Positions 17,786-26,977 of a DNA stretch of 64,000 nucleotides are shown one piece after another. A program made the position numbers and the translations under genes. Under the pieces are notes generated by a model that saw only the letters and a program-made list of their open reading frames with translations, was not told the origin of the DNA and searched no databases. The stretch's first letter is position 1. Every line of letters begins with the position of its first letter. The DNA comes from Flavivirga amylovorans (GTDB lineage Bacteria > Bacteroidota > Bacteroidia > Flavobacteriales > Flavobacteriaceae), in contig NZ_JAUOEM010000010.1 of assembly GCF_030540875.1 (NCBI RefSeq), positions 41,515 to 105,514 on the forward strand, read 5' to 3'.

Positions 17786-18451
17786 ATGAGCGAAAAGATA
17801 ATCCATGTTTATTTAATGCCGGGAATGGCAGCTAATCCAACAATTTTTGAACATATTAAATTACCAGAAAATCAATTCAGGATTCATTTGCTTGAGTGGA
17901 TGTTACCCATCAAAAATGAGTCTATTAGTGATTATGCTTTTCGAATGACAAAAAACATAGAGTATGAAAATATTGTATTGCTAGGTGTCTCGTTTGGAGG
18001 TGTTCTGGTTCAAGAAATGAGTAAACATATACATGTTAAAAAGCTCATTATAGTATCTAGCGTTAAATCTATGCACGAATTACCTAAGCATATGTTGTTA
18101 GCTAAAAAAACGAAGGCTTATACATTGGTACCTACACAACTGGCTAGTAATATTGATTTACTTGCAAAATATGCTTTTGGTGGTAGTATAAAAAAGCGCA
18201 TGGATTTATACAAAAAATATTTATCTGTTAGTGATAGTAAATATTTAAGTTGGGCCATTAAACAAATAGTTTGCTGGAATCAAGATGAAACCCTACAAGA
18301 TATTGTGCATATTCATGGCGATAATGATGTTGTGTTCCCTATTAAAAATATAGCAAATTGTATTACAATTAAAAATGGCACACATATTATGATTATTAAT
18401 AAATATAAGTGGTTTAATGAGAATTTACCTCGTATAATTTTAGAAAACTAA
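17786..18451 (+). CDS. Alpha/beta hydrolase
   Basis: A 221-residue alpha/beta-hydrolase fold protein. The nucleophile elbow GVSFGG places the catalytic serine at S69, the oxyanion segment is PGMAANP, and NGTHIMI near the C-terminus carries the likely catalytic histidine. The aspartate is probably in VHIHGDNDVVFP. The ATG at 17786 fits the family start; a TTG 24 nt upstream would add eight residues. No lid domain is seen, and the substrate is unknown. It precedes the lytic transglycosylase gene by 35 nt and may be cotranscribed with it. Confidence 0.85.
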   Translation: MSEKIIHVYLMPGMAANPTIFEHIKLPENQFRIHLLEWMLPIKNESISDYAFRMTKNIEYENIVLLGVSFGGVLVQEMSKHIHVKKLIIVSSVKSMHELPKHMLLAKKTKAYTLVPTQLASNIDLLAKYAFGGSIKKRMDLYKKYLSVSDSKYLSWAIKQIVCWNQDETLQDIVHIHGDNDVVFPIKNIANCITIKNGTHIMIINKYKWFNENLPRIILEN

Positions 18452-18486
18452 ATAAAAATTTTACCTTTAAACAAAACTTATTAAAA

Positions 18487-19413
18487 ATGAAGATAGTACA
18501 GAAAGTATTAGCGTTTGTGGGATTATTAAGTTTATCGGCTTTATTTATTTATGCCTTACAAGATGCCCCAACAGATGAGAATTTCGAGAAAAAACTAATT
18601 AATGATTATAATGTTTATGCATTACAAGTTCCAGATGATTTAAATTTTGCTGGTGAGCCAATGCCTCTTAAAAATCCAGATATTTTAGAGCGTATGGACC
18701 GAGAATTATTGGTTAATACATATTGGCAATCTAATGGGTTGTTAATGTTTAAACGTGCCAAAAAATATTTTCCAATTATAGAGCCTATTTTAAAGAAGCA
18801 TGGAATCCCAGATGACTTTAAATATTTGGCAGTCATTGAAAGTGGTTTAACAAATGCAGTATCCCCAGCTGGAGCTAAAGGTTTTTGGCAAATTATGAAA
18901 GTTACGGGTAGAGAAAATGGCTTAGAAGTTAATGATAATGTCGATGAACGCTACCATCTAGAAAAAGCAACAGAAGTGGCATGTAAATATTTATTAAGAT
19001 CTAAAAAGAAATTAGGTTCATGGACTTTAGCCGCTGCTGCTTATAACGCTGGTGTTGCTGGGATTTCTAGAAAACTTAGAGACCAAAAAGTTTCAGATTA
19101 TTACGATTTGCTACTTATAGAAGAAACTGGCCGCTATATTTTTAGAATCGTGGCGTTAAAAGAAATTTTATCAAACCCATCCAAATATGGCTTTAACTTT
19201 AGAGATAAGGATTTGTATAACAATGTTCCTACTTATAAAGTAGCTGTTGATTCAGCAGTTACTAATTTCCCGAAATTTGCGGAAAGTTTTGGTATTAACT
19301 ACAAAATATTAAAACTTCACAACCCGTGGTTACGAGAATCACATCTAAATAATAAATCAAAAAAGCTGTATACTATTGATATTCCTGAAAAGGGCTATTA
19401 TAATGTACAATAA
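18487..19413 (+). CDS. Periplasmic lytic transglycosylase
   Basis: A 308-residue protein with an N-terminal membrane anchor or signal (about 5-24) and an SLT domain at about 95-245. The catalytic glutamate is E118 in AVIESGL, followed by SPAGAKGFWQIM and AAAYNAGVAG, the standard MltD/Slt motifs. It cleaves peptidoglycan glycan strands to give anhydromuropeptides during wall remodelling. The C-terminal about 60 residues look LysM-like (YKILKLHNPWLRE with TIDIPEKG), as in MltD, but only one such unit is present. It is followed by a strong bidirectional terminator. Confidence 0.92.
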   Translation: MKIVQKVLAFVGLLSLSALFIYALQDAPTDENFEKKLINDYNVYALQVPDDLNFAGEPMPLKNPDILERMDRELLVNTYWQSNGLLMFKRAKKYFPIIEPILKKHGIPDDFKYLAVIESGLTNAVSPAGAKGFWQIMKVTGRENGLEVNDNVDERYHLEKATEVACKYLLRSKKKLGSWTLAAAAYNAGVAGISRKLRDQKVSDYYDLLLIEETGRYIFRIVALKEILSNPSKYGFNFRDKDLYNNVPTYKVAVDSAVTNFPKFAESFGINYKILKLHNPWLRESHLNNKSKKLYTIDIPEKGYYNVQ

Positions 19414-19436
19414 ATAATAAAAAGAAAATTAATTTT

Positions 19437-19470
19437 AAGAGGATAACTATAGTTATCCTCTTCTTTTTTG
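19437..19470. terminator. Bidirectional terminator with perfect palindrome
   Basis: A perfect 26-bp palindrome at 19437-19462 (AAGAGGATAACT-AT-AGTTATCCTCTT) followed by a T-rich run on the + strand. It separates the convergent transglycosylase and TPR-protein genes and overlaps the last codons of the latter. Confidence 0.82.
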
Positions 19471-20028
19471 CGCTCTTATAGAACCTCCACTACCATAATG
19501 CTGATTAGGCATTTGTGAACGTTTCATATTTTGTTTCATCATTTTTATCTGATCGGTCAGCATGCCCTGTTTATCTAATTTTTGAGCCTCAGATAATAGT
19601 TTTTGAGCTTCTTGCTTTCTACGTTTTGAAAAAGCAATACCAGATAAGTTTAATTTTGCCATTGCCAAATCATGATCCATAGATAACCCTAAAGAAATTG
19701 CTTTTTTAAAATATTTTTCGGCATCATTCATATTACTTTGAGATACCATGATACCGTGCAAATAATTATAGTACCCTTGCTGTTTTTTTACTAAAGCAGC
19801 TTCAGGTTTTTTTATTTTATTTAGCCATTTCTTTGCACCGTCAAAATCTTGTTTTCGTAATCTTAAAAAAGCTAATAAAATAAACTCATTTTTAAAATAA
19901 AGAAATATAAAAATAAGAGAAAGTAATATAAGCATGATACCGTTACCTATATAGCCTTCAGTAAATTGATAAACAGCATAAGCAATAATACCCGCTGCTA
20001 TAATTAGTTTTATAATTTTATTGTACAT
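19453..20028 (-). CDS. Membrane-anchored TPR-like protein
   Basis: A 191-residue protein with two N-terminal transmembrane helices (about 7-25 and 29-48). A cytoplasmic helical region with TPR-like spacing follows, for example AEKYFKKAISLGLSMDHDLAMAKLNLSGIAF and RRKQEAQKLLSEAQKL. The tail is basic and rich in Gly and Arg. The family is conserved in Flavobacteriaceae without a known function; a scaffold role is a guess. It is convergent with the lytic transglycosylase gene and shares its terminator. Confidence 0.72.
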   Translation of the reverse strand: MYNKIIKLIIAAGIIAYAVYQFTEGYIGNGIMLILLSLIFIFLYFKNEFILLAFLRLRKQDFDGAKKWLNKIKKPEAALVKKQQGYYNYLHGIMVSQSNMNDAEKYFKKAISLGLSMDHDLAMAKLNLSGIAFSKRRKQEAQKLLSEAQKLDKQGMLTDQIKMMKQNMKRSQMPNQHYGSGGSIRAQKRRG

Positions 20029-20233
20029 TTTAATAAGTTTATAGTAAGAAAAGACATTATTTTTAAAGACTAAATAAGACTTCTTTTGTTTTAGACTGCA
20101 AAGAAACTAAAATTTTATTAAAAATAACTCATAGACATTTAACAAAAAGAAGGTGATTAGCCTTGTATAAATAAAGGTTCAATTAGAATATTTTAAATAA
20201 AAAAATAATTAAAAATATTTTTTAAAAAATGGT

Positions 20234-20263
20234 TTGCAAAGTAATAAAGGCTTTGTATATTTG
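20234..20263 (+). promoter_or_regulatory. Promoter of rpmH
   Basis: TTG at 20234-20236, a 19-nt spacer, then TATATTTG at 20256-20263, 65 nt before the L34 start. The rest of the 300-nt gap 20029-20328 is AT-rich DNA in which I see no further gene. Confidence 0.75.
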
Positions 20264-20328
20264 CCCTCGGTTTTGGAGAAGGTCCAAACTATAGAAAAAT
20301 ACAATTCAGATTTTAAAGATACAAGATA

Positions 20329-20490
20329 ATGAGTAAAAGAACATTTCAGCCTTCTAAAAGAAAGAGAAGAAATAAACATGGTTTTAGAGAAAGAATGGCT
20401 TCTGCTAATGGTAGAAAGGTATTAGCTCGTAGAAGAGCTAAAGGAAGAAAAAGATTATCTGTGTCATCTGAAACTAGACATAAGAAATAA
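20329..20490 (+). CDS. rpmH: 50S ribosomal protein L34
   Basis: A 53-residue, highly basic protein reading [19 protein letters not shown], then [20 protein letters not shown] and ending in RHKK. This is unmistakable L34; the length and the [19 protein letters not shown] motifs are intact. It is below the length cut-off of most ORF scans. It has its own promoter (20234-20263) and terminator (20514-20547). The usual partner rnpA does not follow it here; carB does. It is a structural protein of the large subunit near the peptidyl transferase region. Confidence 0.97.
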   Translation: MSKRTFQPSKRKRRNKHGFRERMASANGRKVLARRRAKGRKRLSVSSETRHKK

Positions 20491-20513
20491 TGATTAACAA
20501 TTGTTGATAATTT

Positions 20514-20547
20514 AAAGGTGTTACTTAAGTGTAACGCCTTTTTTTAT
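20514..20547 (+). terminator. Intrinsic terminator after rpmH
   Basis: An 11-bp stem AAAGGTGTTAC/GTAACGCCTTT (one G-T pair) with a 6-nt loop and a T-run, 24 nt after the rpmH stop. Confidence 0.85.
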
Positions 20548-20604
20548 ATCTAATGAGTATTATTTTTGTAACTAATTATATTATATCCACATAACAAGTA
20601 AAAA

Positions 20605-23460
20605 ATGCCGAAAAATTCAAACCTAAAATCGATATTAATTATTGGATCTGGTCCTATAGTTATTGGACAAGCATGTGAATTTGATTATTCAGGATCTCAG
20701 TCCTTAAGATCACTTAGAGAAGATGGAATTGAAACTATTCTTATTAATTCCAATCCAGCGACTATCATGACAGATCCTTCTATGGCTGATCATGTTTATT
20801 TGCTACCTCTTAATACGAAATCCATTATCAAAATATTGAAAGAGCATCCACAAATAGATGCCGTTTTGCCTACTATGGGAGGTCAGACAGCTTTAAATTT
20901 GTGTATAGAAGCTGATGAAAAAGGAATTTGGAAAGATTTTGGTGTTGAATTAATAGGTGTTGATATTAATGCTATAAATATTACAGAAGACAGAGAGCAG
21001 TTTAGAGAATTGATGGGAAAAATAGGTGTTGGTATGGCTCCGCAAGCCACTGCTACCTCTTTCTTAAAAGGAAAAGAAATTGCTCAAGAGTTTGGATTTC
21101 CTCTTTGTATTAGAGCTTCTTACACATTAGGAGGTGCTGGAGCAGCTATTGTTTATGAAGAAGAAGATTTTGATAAATTATTGCGTAGGGGATTAGAAAT
21201 CTCCCCAATCCATGAAGTGATGATTGATAAAGCAATGATGGGGTGGAAAGAGTATGAATTAGAATTACTTCGTGATAAAAATGACAATGTTGTCATTATT
21301 TGTTCTATTGAGAATATGGATCCTATGGGAATTCATACAGGTGATTCCATTACAGTAGCTCCAGCCATGACTTTGAGTGATAAAACCTATCAGAAGATGC
21401 GTGATATGGCTATTAAGATGATGCGTAGTATTGGTGATTTTGAAGGCGGATGTAATGTTCAGTTTGCTGTAAGTCCAGATGAAAAAGAAGACATTATTGC
21501 TATCGAAATAAACCCACGTGTATCACGTTCTTCAGCGTTAGCAAGTAAGGCAACTGGTTATCCGATTGCTAAAATTGCTACAAAACTTGCTATTGGTTAT
21601 ACTTTAGATGAATTAGATAATCAGATAACTAAATCTACTTCTGCTTTATTTGAGCCTACTTTGGATTATGTTATTGTAAAAATTCCACGTTGGAATTTTG
21701 ATAAATTCGAAGGGTCTGATAGAACTTTAGGCTTACAAATGAAAGCTGTTGGAGAAGTTATGGGGATTGGCCGTTCTTTTCAGGAAGCACTGCATAAAGC
21801 TACCCAATCTTTAGAGATTAAAAGAAATGGTTTAGGAGCAGATGGAAAAGGTTATAAAGATTACAATCAAATCATTGATAAACTAACCAACGCTTCTTGG
21901 GATCGTGTTTTTGTTATTTATGATGCGATCGCGATGGGAATTCCGTTAAGCCAGATTTATGATATCACAAAAATTGATATGTGGTATTTAAAACAATATG
22001 AAGAATTATTTCAATTAGAAAAAGAAATATCTACATATACTATTGATACACTTGATAGAGATTTATTATTAGAAGCGAAGCAAAAAGGATATGGAGATCG
22101 TCAGATTGCACATATGTTAGGTTGCTTAGAAAGTCAGGTATATAATAAGAGAGACGAATTTAATATTCAACGTGTATTTAAGTTAGTTGATACTTGTGCT
22201 GCTGAGTTTACAGCCAAAACGCCATATTACTATTCTACATTTGAAAATGTGGTTGAGACTGCATCAGGAGAAATATATACTCATAATGAAAGTATTGTAA
22301 GTGATAAAAAGAAAATTGTTGTACTAGGTTCTGGTCCAAATAGAATAGGACAAGGTATCGAGTTTGATTACTGCTGTGTTCACGGTGTTTTAGCAGCTGC
22401 AGAATGTGGCTATGAAACGATTATGATTAATTGTAACCCAGAAACGGTGTCTACAGATTTTGATACAGCCGATAAATTATATTTTGAACCTGTTTTCTGG
22501 GAACATATTTATGATATTATTCGTCATGAAAAGCCAGAAGGGGTTATTGTTCAATTAGGAGGGCAAACGGCGTTGAAGTTAGCAGAGAAGTTAACCAAGT
22601 ATGGAATCAAAATTATTGGTACTAGCTTTGAATCTTTAGATTTAGCTGAGGATAGAGGAAGTTTTTCTAGCTTATTGAAGGAAAACAATATTCCTTATCC
22701 AGAGTTTGGAATTGCAGAAAATGCTGATGAGGCTTTAGCTTTAGCTGATAAATTAGATTTCCCAATTTTGGTTAGACCGTCTTATGTTTTAGGTGGTCAG
22801 GGGATGAAAATTGTTATCAATAAAGAAGATTTGATTGAGCATGTAGTTGATTTATTGAGAAGAATGCCTAATAATAAATTATTGTTAGACCATTATTTAG
22901 ATGGAGCGATTGAGGCTGAAGCAGATGCTATTTGTGATGCTGATGGAAATGTTTATATCATTGGAATTATGGAACACATAGAACCATGTGGTGTACATTC
23001 TGGAGATTCTAATGCTACTTTACCAGCATTTAATTTGGGAGATTTAGTAATGCAGCAAATCATTGATCACACGCATACTATTGCCAGAGCATTAAATACG
23101 GTTGGGCTGATTAATATTCAATTTGCGATTAAAGATGATATTGTGTATATCATTGAGGCAAACCCAAGAGCTTCCAGAACGGTTCCTTTTATAGCAAAAG
23201 CGTACAAAGAACCGTATGTAAATTATGCAACAAAGGTTATGCTAGGAGCAAAGAAGGTCACTGATTTTGATTTTAATCCTAAGCTAGATGGTTATGCCAT
23301 TAAACAACCTGTATTCTCTTTTAATAAGTTTCCTAATGTAGATAAGAGATTAGGACCAGAAATGAAAAGTACGGGAGAAAGTATCTTGTTTATAGATAGT
23401 CTAAAAGACGATGAATTCTACGATCTGTATTCCAGACGAAAAATGTACTTAAGTAAATAA
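20605..23460 (+). CDS. carB: Carbamoyl-phosphate synthase large subunit, short form
   Basis: A 951-residue CarB that makes carbamoyl phosphate from bicarbonate, ammonia and two ATP for pyrimidine and arginine synthesis. Both homologous halves are present: the first starts IGSGPIVIGQACEFDYSG, the second VLGSGPNRIGQGIEFDYCCVH near residue 572. Each half has its ATP-grasp lobe (EINPRVSRSSALASKATGYPIA and EANPRASRTVPF). The protein ends at SRRKMYLSK right after the second carbamate domain. The roughly 120-135-residue C-terminal MGS-like allosteric domain of E. coli CarB is missing. I recall similar short CarB in other Flavobacteriaceae, so this is probably native. carA is not in the window. Confidence 0.96.
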   Translation: MPKNSNLKSILIIGSGPIVIGQACEFDYSGSQSLRSLREDGIETILINSNPATIMTDPSMADHVYLLPLNTKSIIKILKEHPQIDAVLPTMGGQTALNLCIEADEKGIWKDFGVELIGVDINAINITEDREQFRELMGKIGVGMAPQATATSFLKGKEIAQEFGFPLCIRASYTLGGAGAAIVYEEEDFDKLLRRGLEISPIHEVMIDKAMMGWKEYELELLRDKNDNVVIICSIENMDPMGIHTGDSITVAPAMTLSDKTYQKMRDMAIKMMRSIGDFEGGCNVQFAVSPDEKEDIIAIEINPRVSRSSALASKATGYPIAKIATKLAIGYTLDELDNQITKSTSALFEPTLDYVIVKIPRWNFDKFEGSDRTLGLQMKAVGEVMGIGRSFQEALHKATQSLEIKRNGLGADGKGYKDYNQIIDKLTNASWDRVFVIYDAIAMGIPLSQIYDITKIDMWYLKQYEELFQLEKEISTYTIDTLDRDLLLEAKQKGYGDRQIAHMLGCLESQVYNKRDEFNIQRVFKLVDTCAAEFTAKTPYYYSTFENVVETASGEIYTHNESIVSDKKKIVVLGSGPNRIGQGIEFDYCCVHGVLAAAECGYETIMINCNPETVSTDFDTADKLYFEPVFWEHIYDIIRHEKPEGVIVQLGGQTALKLAEKLTKYGIKIIGTSFESLDLAEDRGSFSSLLKENNIPYPEFGIAENADEALALADKLDFPILVRPSYVLGGQGMKIVINKEDLIEHVVDLLRRMPNNKLLLDHYLDGAIEAEADAICDADGNVYIIGIMEHIEPCGVHSGDSNATLPAFNLGDLVMQQIIDHTHTIARALNTVGLINIQFAIKDDIVYIIEANPRASRTVPFIAKAYKEPYVNYATKVMLGAKKVTDFDFNPKLDGYAIKQPVFSFNKFPNVDKRLGPEMKSTGESILFIDSLKDDEFYDLYSRRKMYLSK

Positions 23461-23461
23461 T

Positions 23462-23491
23462 AAAAAATGCCGCTTTAAGCGGCATTTTTTA
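23462..23491. terminator. Intrinsic terminator after carB
   Basis: A near-perfect palindrome AAAAAATGCCGCTT/AAGCGGCATTTTTT immediately after the carB stop, with T-runs on both strands. Very similar GCCGCT/AGCGGC hairpins end the M43 protease gene (25909-25937) and the BtuG-like gene (47588-47615). Confidence 0.92.
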
Positions 23492-23665
23492 TTTGAAGTA
23501 ATGCAAGTTTTCAACATTTAAGTTTTAATTTTATAAGAATCAATTTATTCTTTTAAATACATCATCAAAACGTATTTCATCGATTTTGTAATTACTTTGT
23601 AGTTTTTCAATTGAAGAATGTAATATATTCGCTACGCTTAATCTAATGTAAGAAAACTTGATGTT

Positions 23666-25879
23666 ATGAGAATCTACTTCTATTTTTTAGTAACAATTTT
23701 TGCTGTATTTTCTAATTTATGTAGTTATGGACAAATAATTAAACCTTTAATTTCGAATAATTCGGAACAAGGAATTTCTGAAGATCAAAATCATCCAATT
23801 AATCCTAATTTTTGTGGAACGGATTTCTTTCATAATGAGAAAATGAAAAACGATGCGAAATATAGAGCACGTCATAAACAAACCATTCAATCCATACAAA
23901 AGGTTAGTAAGCAGAAGAAAACATTAGTTAATGGTGTACTGCAAGTGCCAGTAGTTGTCCATGTTATGCATAAAGGTGAATCAGTTGGTACAGGAACGAA
24001 CATCTCTGATGACGACGTAAGAAGAGGTATAAAATATTTAAACAATTATTGGAGAAAAATTGAAGGTACGGAAGGTGATGGACAGGGAGTAGATATGAAA
24101 ATTGAGTTTGCTTTAGCTATACAGGACGAAAGTGGAAACTGTACAAATGGAATTGATCGTGTAGATATGAGTGGTGTTACTGCTTATGTAAGCGATGGGG
24201 TTAATAGTGATGATTCCGGAAGCGGTATAGCTGATTATGAACCTGGAGGAGGCGTGAATTCCCTTAAAGAATATAGTATTTGGGATCCTACAAAATATTA
24301 TAATGTTTGGATAGTTGATGAAATTGACAATAAAAATTGTTATACCGGAGGTTCATTTACCGCTGGGTACGCTTATTATGCTTCATCACATGGACGACCT
24401 TTTGATGGCTCAGTTGTATTAATTTGCTCTTATTTAAATGAATCATCTTCTACATGGGCGCATGAAATGGGGCATGCTTTTAATTTAGCACATACTTTTG
24501 ATGGGGACGATTCTGATAATGATGGTGTGGTAGATCAATGTGGAGATGATGGTATTGCCGATACGCCAAAACATATGAGAACGTCATCAATATCTCCATC
24601 TATTTATCGTGATTGTGATAATGATGATCCTAATAACTGTGATCCTACATTTGACCAGATAATAAATCCAGATACAGGGTTTACGAGAAATACTGGAACG
24701 CATCAAGATCATATGCATAATTATATGGATTATACAGGATGTCCAACTGAATTTACAGGGGGACAAAGGTCTGTAGCAATTGCTGCTCTAAACGGGCGAA
24801 GAGCGTCCTTTCTTACTAGTTCTGCACTATCGCCCCCTTCAACGGCTACGGTTAATTTTACCTCTGAGGCTTCAACAGTATGTTTAGGGAATGATTTAAC
24901 ATTTACAGATACATCAACTTGTACGCCAAATTCTTATACTAATGAAGGGTATGATGATGTAACATTTCTTTGGACTTTTGATAACGGTGTTGATACGCCT
25001 TATACATCAACAGATCAAAACCCAACAATCATGTTTAATAACTCGGGGGCATATAATGTAACACTTTCAGTTACAAACCCTCAAGGAACAACAAGTTTAA
25101 CTAAACCTAATAGTATAGTTGTGGCTTCAGGTGTTAAAGCGGCATGTGCTATTTCAAGTAGAAATTCCAATAATAATTTTAGTAATGGAGTTACCAGTAT
25201 TTCATTTAACACGCTTAATAATAATACCAGTACTTTTATTCCTAATAATGCCATGCAGGATTTTACCTGTGCAAAAAATACAATAATTGATGTTGGGACG
25301 TCTTATAATCTAGATGTTAGTTATAAATCTAGACCTGATGGTAAACAATATTTAGAAGTTTGGATTGATTGGGACAATAGCGGAACATTTCAAACATCTA
25401 ATAATGATGGAATTAATGAAAGAGTTTTAACAGATAATATTGCTGCAGATGAAACAGGAACACCTTCGATTAATATCACCCCTCCAGCTACGGCTGTTGT
25501 TAATACCATATTAAGAATGCGTGTTATTTCTGAGTTTGATGAATCACCGAATGTATGTGGAAATGGTAGGGCTCAACGTGCAGATGATTATGGTATTTAT
25601 GTTAAAGGAAATGGCTTATTAAGCGTGAATGATTTTAATGAATCTAATTATAAATTTAAAATCATCCCAAATCCTGTTAAGAATTATTTAAATATTTCTT
25701 TAGATAATAATGATGTCATAAAGGGGTATGAGGTTTATGATATTAGTGGTAAGAAAGTAATGATCAATTCAAAAATAACTAAAAATAGTATTGAAGTTTC
25801 AGGACTTTCTAATGGTTTTTATTTTCTAAAAATAAAGACAGAAGCTAGAGAAATGACAGGTAAGTTTATTAAAAAATAG
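23666..25879 (+). CDS. Secreted M43 metalloprotease with type IX sorting domain
   Basis: A 737-residue multidomain exoprotein. In order: signal peptide (1-23), an N-terminal region with VPVVVHVMH, and a pappalysin-type zinc protease domain with HEMGH at 266-270 inside HEMGHAFNLAHTF and a MNYMDYTGC Met-turn. A PKD-like domain (about 395-490, VTFLWTFDNG) and a GEVED domain (about 530-650, EVWIDWDNSGTF) follow. The last 80 residues are a type A C-terminal sorting domain (IIPNPVKNYLNIS to GFYFLKIKT). It would be exported by Sec, then secreted or surface-fixed by the type IX system, and degrade extracellular protein. Confidence 0.94.
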   Translation: MRIYFYFLVTIFAVFSNLCSYGQIIKPLISNNSEQGISEDQNHPINPNFCGTDFFHNEKMKNDAKYRARHKQTIQSIQKVSKQKKTLVNGVLQVPVVVHVMHKGESVGTGTNISDDDVRRGIKYLNNYWRKIEGTEGDGQGVDMKIEFALAIQDESGNCTNGIDRVDMSGVTAYVSDGVNSDDSGSGIADYEPGGGVNSLKEYSIWDPTKYYNVWIVDEIDNKNCYTGGSFTAGYAYYASSHGRPFDGSVVLICSYLNESSSTWAHEMGHAFNLAHTFDGDDSDNDGVVDQCGDDGIADTPKHMRTSSISPSIYRDCDNDDPNNCDPTFDQIINPDTGFTRNTGTHQDHMHNYMDYTGCPTEFTGGQRSVAIAALNGRRASFLTSSALSPPSTATVNFTSEASTVCLGNDLTFTDTSTCTPNSYTNEGYDDVTFLWTFDNGVDTPYTSTDQNPTIMFNNSGAYNVTLSVTNPQGTTSLTKPNSIVVASGVKAACAISSRNSNNNFSNGVTSISFNTLNNNTSTFIPNNAMQDFTCAKNTIIDVGTSYNLDVSYKSRPDGKQYLEVWIDWDNSGTFQTSNNDGINERVLTDNIAADETGTPSINITPPATAVVNTILRMRVISEFDESPNVCGNGRAQRADDYGIYVKGNGLLSVNDFNESNYKFKIIPNPVKNYLNISLDNNDVIKGYEVYDISGKKVMINSKITKNSIEVSGLSNGFYFLKIKTEAREMTGKFIKK

Positions 25880-25908
25880 AAACTTAGACGGTTTCAATTC
25901 AAATAATA

Positions 25909-25937
25909 AAAAATACCGCTTTTAGCGGCATTTTTTT
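25909..25937. terminator. Intrinsic terminator between convergent genes
   Basis: A6TACCGCTTTTAGCGGCAT7 hairpin shared by the M43 protease gene and the convergent YceI gene. Confidence 0.87.
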
Positions 25938-26484
25938 ATTTCTTCTTTAATTGGAAGTTAAACATAACCTCTATACTTTCGGCAATTTTATTCCTGACAA
26001 CTTTCGGGATTTTTATATCATAGTCTGCTGGGTTCGTGGTAAACGTTCCAGACATGATAATGTTACCGTGGTCGTTTTTTGAAATTTTCAAAGGAATGTT
26101 ATTTAATTGCTTCGTTTTTCCATGAAACGTTAATGCTCCACTAATTTTTAAATCCTCTGAAGTTCCTGATAATTTGTTAAAAGAAAAATCAACGATTTTA
26201 CCTTTAAAAATTGCTTTAGGATATGTGTCAGATTCAGCATAGTTTTCATTAAAATGCTCTTCCATGAGCGCATTTTTAAATCGAAAACCTTTAACCAACA
26301 CTAGTGTAGCAAATTCTCCATTTTCAGAATTTAAAATGGCAGTAACTGTATTGTTGTTAGCTTTTACTTCTTCAAAAGCAGGCACTGAAGCTTCAAAATT
26401 TACCTGCCCAGTTTTTGTCAAATATTTGTTCTGAGCAAAACAATTTAAGCTTATTAAGGCAAAAAAATAGACTAGTTTTTTCAT
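25936..26484 (-). CDS. YceI-family periplasmic protein
   Basis: A 182-residue protein with a signal peptide (cleavage near NCFAQ, residue 18) and a YceI beta-barrel. Landmarks are TKTGQVNFEASVP, the ESDTYPKAIFKG segment, a LTFHGKTKQLNNIPLKI strand pair and IPKVVRNKIAESIEVMFNFQL at the end. YceI proteins bind polyisoprenoid or similar amphiphiles in a central pocket. It is the last gene of a leftward cluster with a cytochrome c, a DUF5777 barrel, a sorting-domain protein and an OB-fold protein. The cluster is recurrent in Flavobacteriaceae as I recall it. Confidence 0.9.
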   Translation of the reverse strand: MKKLVYFFALISLNCFAQNKYLTKTGQVNFEASVPAFEEVKANNNTVTAILNSENGEFATLVLVKGFRFKNALMEEHFNENYAESDTYPKAIFKGKIVDFSFNKLSGTSEDLKISGALTFHGKTKQLNNIPLKISKNDHGNIIMSGTFTTNPADYDIKIPKVVRNKIAESIEVMFNFQLKKK

Positions 26485-26581
26485 GTACTAAATTATTGTT
26501 TTTATCAATAACACCTGCCTATAGACAGATGTTAATATTATGACGTTTTATTAATAATTATCGTTTTAAGCCATAAAGAAA

Positions 26582-26944
26582 CTAATTTTCCAAAAGCCCA
26601 TCATCTTTCCATTGTTGAATCATACTCCTATTAGTAGAAGGCATTTGGCCACTTGGGGGCATAGGACTGGAAGTGTTATTAATTCTACTTAATATAGCAT
26701 CGACTCTATTTTTAACATCAGTGAATGTTGTTAGAGAAAAAGGCGCACTACTTGCTGTTGGATTGCCATGACACTGTAAACAATTACTACTAATAATATT
26801 TTTTACATTTGCATCATAAGTGATTTTTGCATTTGGGTCTGGATCGGGATCTGGATTAGGAGCAAGGTCATCATTACTATTACTAGAGCAATTAAAAATC
26901 AATCCAGAAATTACTAAGGTGTAAATCATTTTTTTAAAATTCAT
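26582..26944 (-). CDS. Small c-type cytochrome lipoprotein
   Basis: A 120-residue lipoprotein (lipobox IFNC, C19) with a short Asp-Pro linker (NPDPDPDPN). Its single-haem domain has CLQCH at about residues 56-60. SPMPPSGQMP downstream supplies a candidate axial methionine. The layout matches small PSCyt1/cytochrome-c lipoproteins of Bacteroidetes. It is probably a periplasmic electron carrier; the partner could be an outer-membrane or periplasmic oxidoreductase, but none is adjacent. It lies between YceI and DUF5777 genes, 33 nt from the latter. Confidence 0.87.
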   Translation of the reverse strand: MNFKKMIYTLVISGLIFNCSSNSNDDLAPNPDPDPDPNAKITYDANVKNIISSNCLQCHGNPTASSAPFSLTTFTDVKNRVDAILSRINNTSSPMPPSGQMPSTNRSMIQQWKDDGLLEN

Positions 26945-26977
26945 AGCTTTTTTTTTAATTTATTTATATAATTATTT

